DNA from: Branchiostoma floridae
Taxonomy: Eukaryota; Chordata; Leptocardii; Amphioxiformes; Branchiostomatidae
Length of the DNA stretch: 64,000 nt
Reading direction: 5' to 3'
NCBI RefSeq assembly: GCF_000003815.2
Contig: NC_049979.1
Span: 14,135,459-14,199,458, forward strand
Shown here: one piece after another, positions 16,801 to 26,912 of the stretch
Position numbering within the stretch: the first letter of the stretch is position 1
How the letters are laid out: each line of letters opens with the position of its first letter
Position numbers and translations under genes: made by a program
The notes under the pieces: generated by a model
Databases searched by the model: none
Told to the model about the DNA's origin: nothing
The model's input: only the letters and a program-made list of their open reading frames with translations

Positions 16801-19800
16801 TGATATAGGGACAAGGATGAGTGACGATGAAAAATTTTCACAAGTCTTAACTGTAGCTGGCTGCAGTTAAGACTTGAGAAAAAAAGCCTTAGATTGAAAA
16901 CATACAAATGGCATAGTTTACTCACCTCTTTTTCTTGTACATGAAACCTTTGAAGTGTCTGTGGAAATTTAGCTCCTCATTAGACTCATCATCCAAATTG
17001 TCCTCTTTCTCTTCCTCATCTTCATCTTCCTCCTCTTNNNNNNNNNNNNNNNNNNNNNNNNNNNNNNNNNNNNNNNNNNNNNNNNNNNNNNNNNNNNNNN
17101 NNNNNNNNNNNNNNNNNNNNNNNNNNNNNNNNNNNNNACAACAATCATATGACAATCGTGAAAAAACAAAATGACCAGAAAGCTTAACGTTTCAAAGAAA
17201 AGCAAGTACTGCATCGAAAAATCAAAACTATATTCTTCATGGAAGCAGCTGTGAGAAAGTTCGAACCTGTGCCTCCTCCTCCTCCTCCCCATCGCTGAAG
17301 TACTTCCTCTCCGTTTTCTCCTCCTCCTCCACCTCTTCATCTGACACCATCCTTAGCGACATACTGCTGCCATCCTGGGACTCCTCACGTGCTCTCTTCC
17401 TACCCTGGGTGGACTGGGCCGGCTGCTGGGTACTGAGTTATAAATAACAACATGACTCAACACTTATTTCCACAAAAATACCTCACCTCACATACAACAG
17501 TTGTATTTGATATTGCAACAAAAATGCATTACAGTTACCAGATTACTATAACTGTGACACATGGGTCAACAATAAGTTTGAGGCAAAAATATTGCATCTG
17601 AGCCTGAGGCACAAACCTGCCAGTGAATGTCCCTGAGCAGAGCCCCAGCAGTTCATCCATGTCATCCTGGCTGTCTGTTCTGGGCAGCCTGGCCTTGAAG
17701 CCATCAGAGGCAAACCCTCTACTGCCATCCAGCTCCTTTCTGTCTCTTTGGGAGCCTCCAGAATTCTGTGTCCCTACACAAAGGTAAAATAAACCTTTTC
17801 AGAACAATTCTAAGAGTCTTACACTTCAAGGGCATGATAATGGAACATCAGATTTTATCTTCTCAAACTATGTAGTCTTTTATGTTTAGCAAACTCTCCA
17901 CCAAACCAAGGTTGTCCAAGTTTTCAAGATACTGGAAAGCCAGAGACTTACTTCCAGTAAACTTCCCTGAGCACAGGTCCAACAGCTCATCCATGTTGGT
18001 GTCCATGGCATTGTCATCAGCCAGCAGCAACTGCCGCTTAGGGGGTCTCTTCTCATCGGCTGCCTTCAGAAAACTACCAAGATAAATTTCTTTTGTTAAA
18101 TGTACTTCAGCAAACAAAGGCATTCATGACAGAACTGACAAAAGTGACAACTATTGTAATGAACTCCTGTCAACTACTACTTCAAACAGTGAGCTGACAC
18201 ACTTTACAGGTGGATTCCTAACTGTCAACTTCTTGTGACCTATAAATACACCACTGTATGTAATGTTATTTTAATTAATGTTATTTGACAGTACCTTTGT
18301 AATTCTAAGTTTTAAATCATAGACATCCTAGCTTACAAACTTCCCAGGGTTCTTACAAGGTTATGAGCCATGAATAAGCACTCACCCGTCTGAGTCCAGC
18401 AGCTGGCTCTGCTGAGAGTCACTCTCCAGAGAGAAGTGGAAACTCTGTGTGCTTAGTAGCCTCTGGCCTGGTGGTGGGGACTGCGACGAGCGGTAAAGGT
18501 CCTGAAAAATACAGATATCATTCTTATCTTTGGACATGTGGTTAAACCATCAGGCTAAGTCTTCTACAGGCTACAAGCTAGAGATCATCAATAATGTTCC
18601 TCATATATTCCAATACATAAATCATAGAATTTCAGTTGACTGGTCTTGTCTTCTCTCCTTGTTTGGCCTCATGACAAAATATATTACATTGTATAAAGCT
18701 GATCTGCATGCATTACAAGCTTCTTCTGTACTGTGCAGTGCCAGTTGCCCATCCTGAAGAGGTGAAAGAAACACATCAACAAAATCACAAACCTGGGAGT
18801 CCTCAATGGGCAGGGTCAACTCAGACAGCTTGAGTGAGCTCTGGAAAGGGAATTTGTCCTTATTTCATACATGAAGTAAAAAGATAATTGAAACAAAAAG
18901 TGCCACCTGTCAAATGCTGCTATCACAAATCAAATAAGATTTGCATTTGCAGAGCATACAGGACCTACATACATCTAACGACATTACATAAAGACTGGAT
19001 TGCAACATGATGGGATAAATCAAAATCCAAATATAAAAAAAATTCAAGAAACTAAGAAATGCAAAGGAAGAACAGATATTTGCATTAGCAAAAAAAAGAG
19101 ATAAGGCAAGGGTCGGCAAAACTAACCTTTTGCCCTGAATCTGGCTCTTCTCCTGACTTGAACCTAGAGAAGGGTGCAAAGAGATCAGGAGCTGTGTCCT
19201 CACGGCCAAACCCAACTTTTTTCTCTGGCTGGTGGGAGGGGATAGAAGCCCCTAGGTCCATACTGGTGTTGAGGTCTACACTGCTTGTGTCTCCTTGTAA
19301 TTTTAAGCCCTTTGCACTACCATCTAGGGACTGGTCACTGTCATCAAATGGGAAACCCTGGGACTCGTGTCGGATGAGACCCTTTTTCTGTTTAATGGCA
19401 CTAAAGCTGAAGAAGCCTTTTCCTTGCCCTGGCTTGGAGTGACCAGTTGGCGTAACTTCTAACCCTTTAGTTGAATCCTGCTTTGACTTGATGCTGTGGT
19501 TACTGTTTCCAGGCGTGGTCAAGTTGCTCTCGCTTGTGGAGTCAAACAAGTCCATAGTTTTATCAGACCCTGCAGAGAAAGGATGCAGAGGGCGTGCAAA
19601 CTTTGCCGGTGTTTTGAAATCAACATTGGAGCTGTCTGTCTCGCTGTCACCTGGGCACAGTTTGACAGGTTTGAGGTTGGTAGTGGATGGAAGCTCATCT
19701 GTGAGGATAGTATCAGCATCCTCTTCCTCCCCCTCTCCATCTTCCTCTGCCTCCAGATCCAGGATACCCTGCAGAAGGAAACGGTACAGGAGTTGAATAC

Positions 19801-22800
19801 CAGTACAGTCTACAGAGGAAGGTCAGTTCTTTCACTGACCAAACACACTTTGACTGTGATATCTATAGCTCAGAGCATTTTTATTGAAACCATACAAAAT
19901 GTAACGATGACCATAAACATATCCTAAGAATAACACTGAGAATAACTGCCAGTCTGACCTGTCCTTGATCCCTCTCCTCATCTTGCTCTTCATCATCTGT
20001 CTCCTCTTCATCAGTCATCTCCTCCTCCTCGTCCCCAAACCCCTCCTCGTTATCCAGCTGGTACATCTGCTGCCGTTTCTCCCTCTCCTGCGCTCGCCGC
20101 TCACGCATCTTGGCCTGGAGAGTCTCCTTCAGCTTCATCAGCCGAGCACCTGCACAGACATGACCTCAGACTCAGTTTGTTTCAATAGCTTAAATTTCAG
20201 TCATCCTATGGGGCTCAAATCTATCATGGGAAAAACAGAACTAGAGTATTTTGAGCTATGTTATGAACTAGGTGCACCTATGGCAAATACTGACCAGGTG
20301 CTTCTTCTTTAGCAGGCTCTTCCCCTTCCTCTACAGTAACAGTCAGGGTCTCCTGCTTCAGTTCCTCCTTCCCTTCAGCAGATGTCTCCTTTTTTACAAT
20401 ACTGCAAAGACAAAACCAGTGTGTCCATGAAGCAGCAAATATACTTAGTCTGCTTTATCATAAAATGATTTGTTCACAATCACATAATTCTACTCGTGTT
20501 AAAAGAAAACGTCTGCTGAAATTTCAGTTCTTTCAAATTCTAGTGAGTAAGTTCTACCTGATCTGCTGTTGGTGCTTCTTGGCTCGTTTCTTGCTGGCCT
20601 GGGAATGCTTAATGAACCTGTCCAGCAGGTCTACCATACTTCCTTTCTTCTTGGGCCTGTCAGAGCAGCTTACAGCGGAGTCTTCCAGATCAATAAAGGA
20701 GTCAGGCCCTCCACTGAGGCAAGGTGGTGGCACTGTCAGCTTGAGGTCTTCTTTCTCCTCCTGTTTATCTGCTGCAGGTTCTGACTGCTCGGCTGAGGCT
20801 GCCTGTGACAGTTCAGGCTGGGTCTCTGATGTATGGGTGGGGAGGGGGGCAGCTGTCTGTGTGGACGTAGCAGCATCTGTTCCCACACCGGAGTCCTGAG
20901 TAATCCCTTCTGAGGTTCCCTGAGTGGTTTCAGCATTCTCTTGCATTTCTATATCATCCTCTGAACTAATCTTTGCACCGAGGTTTGTATTTACAGACGT
21001 TAGACCTGAATCTGTTATTTCAGTCGGCGATGCTGACACGGTTAGAAGATCCTTATCATTTTTATCTGCACATGTTGTATCTACAATGTCAGGCAGTTCA
21101 TCAAGTTCATCATTCGTGAAAACATCTGCTCTGGTGGGCTGTGGAGGGGCTGCTGGATGTGCTTGTGAAGGAGCTAGTGAACTGCCGAGAGGCTTCTCAG
21201 CTGGTCTTGTGGCCTGTGCTGTCGTTTTCCTGACGGCCAACTGTTGGGCAACAGGTCTTCTGAGGAGGCTGGAACCACACAGTAGAGGCATATTCAAAAC
21301 AGATAAACATTAAACTACTGGGTGACTTCAAAATACAGATTTCATTAAAAGATTTAGTTGTGCACTGGGATACCAAGTCAAACCAATATCACAAGATCAC
21401 GGGTATTCAACTGATTATAATATAGCTGCTATCAGGTTGGTAACATTCACCATCAAGAAAATATCCACCTCAAAAAGCTGCAGGTGGTTTAAGCTTCTTG
21501 TAGAGGATACAATTTCTATGTACACTTTCATTGTTTTCATTCTGAAAAAAAATGCAAACAATGACACCGTTCACTATTAAAATCCAAGGTAATCACCTTG
21601 CGATTCCCCCGACAGCTTTGAGTGGTCCTGCCTTAGGTCTGGGCTTGAAGAAGTCATCTATAGTTTTAGGTGGTGGCTTGAGGTAAGGAAGGTTCAGCTC
21701 TGACTCTGTAAGAACAATGGAAGTTTGTATAGTTTCCTTGAAGCATTTAAGCGACAATTGTGAAGATATTTGCTACAATGGGAAACAAATTCATGATCTG
21801 CCAGTAGATAAGTTGAGCCATTTCTCTGAAGTACACAAAACTGTTTTCTTCAGCAATACCTACACGTAAAATGTATAAGACACCACCTCATTCATTGAAA
21901 AACGTTCTGGATAAAAAGCATAGACATCTATACCCTTCTAGAACTTAAGTTGAAAATGCAAATGCTTCTGTACCCACCTCTGGTCATCCTTTGTGTTTCA
22001 CTGTGCATCAGATGTTGTTCGGCTTTATTCAGCCTCTTGGGCTTGGGAGGCTGAGGGAACATGGTATGGCTCAGACATTGAAACATCATTTAATTTATAG
22101 CACACATCTATAACTTTTGGTTGGTGAAAAATGGCACCTCAAGTGACAATATGTAATTAGAGTATATGGTAGTGGATAGGCCATAGCTAAACAACACAAT
22201 TAACAAAACTCACACAAACTACAAACATGCTGTAGGTGATACACTTACTTTCTCCTGTTTCTTTCTTGCTTTGCTCTTTGCAGATTTCTCGGATCTGACC
22301 TGTTCTTCTTCCTCCATGTCCATTTCCGCACCCTGGTCACTGTTGTCATTTTGTTCATCATCAAAGAGGTCAGAGTTCAACTTGTTTAGGTGCATCTCCA
22401 CCTCCTCATCTGATGATGAATCCAGCACAGGCTGGAGAAGAGACAATGGACAGTTTAGGGTCAGAATGAGCTAGACATTGGGAGAACATGACAGAATACT
22501 CAATATTCTGTACATGTATTTGAACCTTGTTATCACAAGAGTAAAGCATGAATGCTAATATGCTAGGCCCTAAGTCAGAGTAACAAGTTTACTGTGCTTA
22601 TGACAACACTCACAACAGATGGGTATACTTTTTCTAGTACTTGGGCTACACCTTACTTATCTCAATGCAAGCCTACAACTGTTTTCTTCATCTGTTTTTT
22701 CAACAGAAATGAAAAATGAATAATTGATGCTCTACATCTCTTACCCTTTTCTTCTTTCCATCTTTGGATGTCTTCATATCTGTTTCCTGTTTATCCTGAT

Positions 22801-25800
22801 TCTTATTGTGAAGTAAGGATTTTAGTGATATTTCTCCAAGCATGTCTTCATCATCATCATCATCAGAGTCAGCAAGGATGTTCTAACAGGCAAAATAAAG
22901 AAAATAGGATGCATGAATCAGGACAAGTAACTTTGTGTTAATCAGATATGTACATAATATTTAACTCTAGTCTTAAGGTGTTACAGGAATTTGAGGAAAC
23001 AGGGTTACTTGTAAAAACCAATCGTTTATCTGGCAAAAAAAGTCACTTTCGAAGTATCCTTGACTTTGAGTAAGGAATTAGCAATAGCATACAGTGTTAA
23101 CTGTAGTTGACCCTAACAGTTCATGACTGTGGTTTGGATATCCTTGGTATATTCTCAGCTGACTCACCATCTTGCCAGATTTAGGCTGGTCATCTTTCTT
23201 AATCTTGCTGCTTGCTAAACTCCCCAGCCCCTCGTCTTCATCAGAGGAGTCGTCCATGACAATCTGGAAAAGGCAAAAGGGCAGAATTCCAGTCAGTGAT
23301 GATGTAGAACAAGTACACATAGACAGGATCAGCTTCATTAATTGTATGCACATATACAGGGGCATTCCAACCAAGTCATAAGTATTCATATGGTCTATAT
23401 TTCCCTCTGGTTCTATCGATAAAAAGTATTTAAAACATGTATATACATATACCATTTCTTCTACATGCTCTCTAGGACAACTAGTCATAAATGCATCATC
23501 TTAGTCTTACCCTTTTCTTTTTGCTACTTGATTTGTTGACTATTCTGTTGGTCTGTATGTCTTCTCCATCAGAACTGTCTGAGTTGTCTCCTCCTGCTGC
23601 TGACTGCTCAACTGTAGAACCCTCCTCTGTTGGAGGTGAGGAATCCTCCTCGTCTGAGTCCTCCAGGATGGCCTTCCTGCGAGTCTTTGGTGTCTTCCTG
23701 ATAGAGAGTTTGCTGTCTTCTCCATCCGAGTCATCCAAGTTCTGCAGCTGCTTTCTGGATACAACTATGTCCTCCTCATCAGATGATGAGTCCAGGACAA
23801 GCTATGTATCAACAATAGATGAAACAGATACGTATGAGTAACAGTCTAACAAAGGCTTACATTACAGCATTATGTCTGTGAACCAATGGCCGTCACAGAA
23901 GATAATATTTGCACAGAAGAAACTGCAAAGGCTCAGCTGCCTAGTAATTAGTTTAACTTTTAATTGTTGATACTTCAAATCTAAAGTTAAGTTATCCACA
24001 TTGTGATAAAGCCATAATAATTTAGTTTATCTTAATAATTTGCAACAAAATGACAATATAACAATCTTATTATATAATAGAATTGTCATTCACCCTTCTC
24101 ATCTTGGTACTGGGTGTTTTGTTAATGGTGCTATCTTCTCCATGGGCAGGTCCCCTGCTGGCTGGTTTGGTCTCCTGACTAACAGGGCTGTCCTCGTTGT
24201 CACTGACATTTCTGGTGTTCATATCTGAAGGCATCAGCTACATAATAATAACATCAATAATAATATGTGAGCTTAGTAGTAGTGTGCAGGGATAAACAAG
24301 TCCATTAGCCCGATTGTCACGGCCAAGTAAAAGTGCTGTTCGGGCAAGCAGAAGTGCTTCCGGGGCAAGTAAGAATTTCCAGATGTGACCCGCTCAAATT
24401 ACCACTGAGTGTGACAGCACATGGGGCGGAATGCCTGCCTATATTGACCATGTCATTTTTAAGCCAGTAGAGACATGGATTTTGTTGTTGCTGTTGTCCT
24501 CGTTTAACGTCTATTATTTCGCTAGGCATGGTCTCTTAACCAAAGTGAAAATTTATGAAAGTGAAAACACATAGAAAAATGTAATTTAAATTTCGGGCAA
24601 GTGAAAATTTGGTTCGGGCAAGTAAATTTTTAATGTACTTGCCCGATAGGACAAGTGAATTTTTGAAAACTTGTCTAACCCTGGTAGTAGTGTGTATCAT
24701 ACATTGCCTTCAGTTCTGTAGCTGGAATAACGTGTGTAACAGTGGGGTTCGAGTACAACCCGTCGTCCAACTGGTCCAAACCTTTTGTCCTAGCCGTGAT
24801 GGCATTGGGTTAGTATTAGTAAGCTGGTGGGTTCGGTTCGAATCCCGGGAGCCAGGAGATTGTTTTTACTCAAGTTCCTTGTGTTTCATGTGCATAAGAT
24901 GACACAAATGTCACAAGCATCCTTTCGAGAAACCAAATCTTTTGTAAAATAACACTAACATGTAAGTTACAATTTCAGACAATTTGGATGTGAATAAGGA
25001 ATTCCAATCTGACAAAATTATTCATGGCTTTATGAAGTACCAAATTATTTTTTTAAAATTTGTAATAGCCTTAGAGTTTTGTTTGTTTATTCAAAGTTAA
25101 TCGATCACTTGTAAAAAAAAAAAGGAAGAACAAGTATTATTGTATTGTAAGGAGAAAGACCAAAATTCTGGAACATCTTTTTCGTGAAATTATATTTTAA
25201 ACACGAACAACGTTACAAGGTAATTCTGACATTCCAAGTAGAGACCTTCAATGCTTCATCAAAATATCTGTTTGGTCAACAGAGCACTATTGACTATTAG
25301 CAATTTTTCTGAACTGTGAACATCTGTTGTCATCCCTGGGGACAGCTTTGTTACCGTCTGGTCAGACAAGGGTCCCTCATGAGTTTGAATGTGAAGACTA
25401 CAACTAACAAACTAGGTGGAAGCTGACTTTCAACCTTTCATTTCGTCTACACATATCCAACATTTATTTTTATCTAGTACTAGTAAACGAGAGATGTTTA
25501 GAAGCTCTAGAGACGGTGAATAACAAACATTTCCAGCAAAAGGGTCATCGGATCTATCAGTGACCAAAATGAATGTAACTTATGTTTCCCAAATAAATTT
25601 GACGCCTGCAAAGTTTAACTACATTTTGGGTATGCCTACAAGCTCACAATAATATCAAAAGCTGTTCCCCCAAGCTGTTCCTCGAATATTTTGAAAGTTT
25701 GAACCAAAAAAAAGGCTCTTACTCTGAGATAAACGTTACCAAAAAATCGGTATATTTTTTGCGCGATCCAAGAAGGCCCTCCCCTCCCCACACATACCTT

Positions 25801-25881
25801 TTCTGTTTTCTGCCCAAATTCCTCGTCATTCTTGTTGCCAAGGCCATCCGTGCTTTCCTCCAAGTCTGTAGATCCTATCAT
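13844..25881 (-). CDS. CLSPN: claspin, Chk1-activating replication checkpoint adaptor
   Basis: Twenty-five exons on the minus strand: 25881-25798, 24237-24094, 23801-23511, 23263-23168, 22882-22745, 22431-22249, 22050-21978, 21705-21597, 21268-20558, 20401-20295, 20149-19959, 19768-19127, 18840-18793, 18501-18386, 18073-17952, 17773-17617, 17432-17267, a gap-cut exon ending 17037-16926, 16649-16479, 15849-15731, 15452-15319, 15083-14981, 14836-14751, 14469-14314, 13948-13844. At least 1454 codons are visible. Claspin rides with the fork (Timeless, PCNA) and, once phosphorylated, presents Chk1 to ATR. Seen: SDE-rich N terminus; LHSETQRM followed by ESELNLPY; a PIP-box-like [20 protein letters not shown] [15 protein letters not shown] acidic patch; LPIEDSQDLY; two Chk1-binding motifs ([14 protein letters not shown] and [14 protein letters not shown]); [20 protein letters not shown]; and C-terminal SIFTMLY before the stop. 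Phases agree at every junction outside the gap. Confidence 0.93.
15956..16295. mobile_element. hAT-type MITE with 8-bp target duplication
   Basis: Lies in a CLSPN intron. It starts CAGGGCTCTAGCCAGC and ends with the inverse GCTGGCTAAAGCCCTG. It is flanked by the perfect 8-bp direct repeat GGTTAATA at 15948-15955 and 16296-16303. An 8-bp duplication and CAGGG ends are hallmarks of hAT elements. It is about 340 bases long with no coding capacity. The left arm contains the small palindrome TCCGTCAATTGACGGA, and CCGTCA/TGACGG recurs through the arms. Confidence 0.85.
16841..16875. repeat. 13-bp perfect hairpin in CLSPN intron
   Basis: CAAGTCTTAACTG (16841-16853) is followed after nine bases by its exact inverse (16863-16875). 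It is about 50 bases from the donor of the gap-cut CLSPN exon. It could be a transposon remnant or an RNA hairpin near the splice site. Confidence 0.6.
17038..17137. other. assembly gap (100 N) inside acidic CLSPN exon
   Basis: Exactly 100 N directly after a GAA/GAG-rich stretch on the minus strand that encodes [12 protein letters not shown]. The gap hides the acceptor and 5' part of this exon. Low-complexity acidic coding sequence is a likely reason for the break. Confidence 0.99.
24287..24683. mobile_element. 397-bp MITE with 11-bp target duplication in CLSPN intron 1
   Basis: The ends are CAGGGATAAACAAGT and the inverse of CAGGGTTAGACAAGT. The perfect direct repeat GTAGTAGTGTG flanks it at 24276-24286 and 24684-24694. 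The body contains several copies of CGGGCAAGTA/G and their inverse, so it can fold back. There is no coding capacity. The 11-bp duplication fits Mutator-like better than hAT, although the CAGGG ends look hAT-like. Confidence 0.8.
24743..24871 (+). repeat. tRNA-derived SINE-like copy A
   Basis: CCTTTTGTCCTAGCCGTG resembles a polymerase III A box region and GGTTCGAATCC at 24834-24844 is a perfect B box. The spacing fits a tRNA-like head. A related copy lies at 45912-46039, with matching flanking words (GGTCCAAACCTTTTG; GAGATTGTTTTTACTC). It lies about 60 bases after the MITE in CLSPN intron 1. Confidence 0.6.
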
Positions 25882-26280
25882 TGTGAAGAATATGACAGGA
25901 ACGTAAGAACTTTGGGTCTTTTTTGCCCTTAACCCGACGGATTTCTCAAGAGCAACGCGAGCGGGAAAATCGTTTTTGGCGCGCTGACGTGACACACTGC
26001 AACATAATGCATACAGAAAAGGGATAAACTCCCCATGAAAATACAGATGTGAATAACATACTAAAAGTAAATTCGGTACATTATATAATATTCTGTATGT
26101 CATATACACGTATGAGGCTTTTGTATGTCGTTTTCAAGGAATTTTACTTCGTTCTGCTGCGTTTAAATCAGGATTTCTGTGGACTTCCGGTTACTGCTGA
26201 AGGATTACTTCCGGGTCAGCATAAAGAAAACAAACAAGTCCAGCATACCGAACTCACCAGAAAGTAGCTCCTAATCGGTC
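25882..26280. promoter_or_regulatory. divergent promoter CLSPN / coiled-coil gene
   Basis: Lies upstream of the CLSPN ATG (25881, minus) and of the coiled-coil gene (plus). Two ETS-family boxes ACTTCCGG stand at 26183-26190 and 26207-26214, 24 bases apart and in the same orientation. This pattern is common in TATA-less housekeeping promoters. A noncoding first exon of the plus-strand gene may end near 26269, where AAA is followed by GTAGCT. Confidence 0.45.
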
Positions 26281-26912
26281 AATAAATGTAGCTTGATGCC
26301 AAGAGGGGATGTACAGCCTTGCTTCAATCCCACAACATTATCTAGGATGACCTTTTTTTACTTACAAAAGGTTTGTGAGTAAAAATGTTTCACGGTTGTT
26401 TAGACAGCTACACGACAATTGGTCGTGATGACGCATGTGTCAATGTTTTGGGTGAGGTGTTATTTATTTATTTATTCAAATTGCAACAAGGGCAATACAA
26501 TGTGGACACATAGGCAGCATGCTGATATCGTGACCACATACATACATATACAATACAAATCATAACGCTACACAACAATGACATAATCAAGAACTAACAA
26601 CATATCATGGGTGAGGTGTTAGGTCAGAGGTGCTAGGTTTTGTGTTGTCTGGATATGCAAGACTCTTCGAGGGGTAACAAGCAGACCAGTGCTGTCAATC
26701 TGCCATTTTGAAGTAGTCTCAGTATGTTTGGTGCATGCAGTTAATGATTTCATGTTATTCATCAGGGTCTTTTTTGTGTGCATCGAAATCACAGACATCA
26801 GCAGATCAGACACTTTTTTAAAAGTTCTATTCTTCATATTTCACTTTGCCACAATTTCCCTTAATATGTATTTTAGCTCTGTTCTTGTAGATTCATCCAT
26901 TGACAGACAGCC
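26281..26912. other. putative first intron / 5' UTR of coiled-coil gene
   Basis: No coding pattern is seen before ATG 26913. It contains the short retroposed insert at 26463-26607. TATTTTAG at 26869-26876 could be the acceptor for the exon that carries the start codon. Confidence 0.35.
26463..26607 (-). mobile_element. short retroposed insert (5'-truncated non-LTR type) with 14-bp target duplication
   Basis: About 145 bases are bounded by the perfect 14-bp direct repeat TGGGTGAGGTGTTA (26449-26462 and 26608-26621). The insert starts with TTTATTTATTTATT, the inverse of a TAAA-type retrotransposon tail, so it points to the minus strand. Variable-length target duplications and a simple 3' tail are features of target-primed retroposition. 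Confidence 0.8.
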
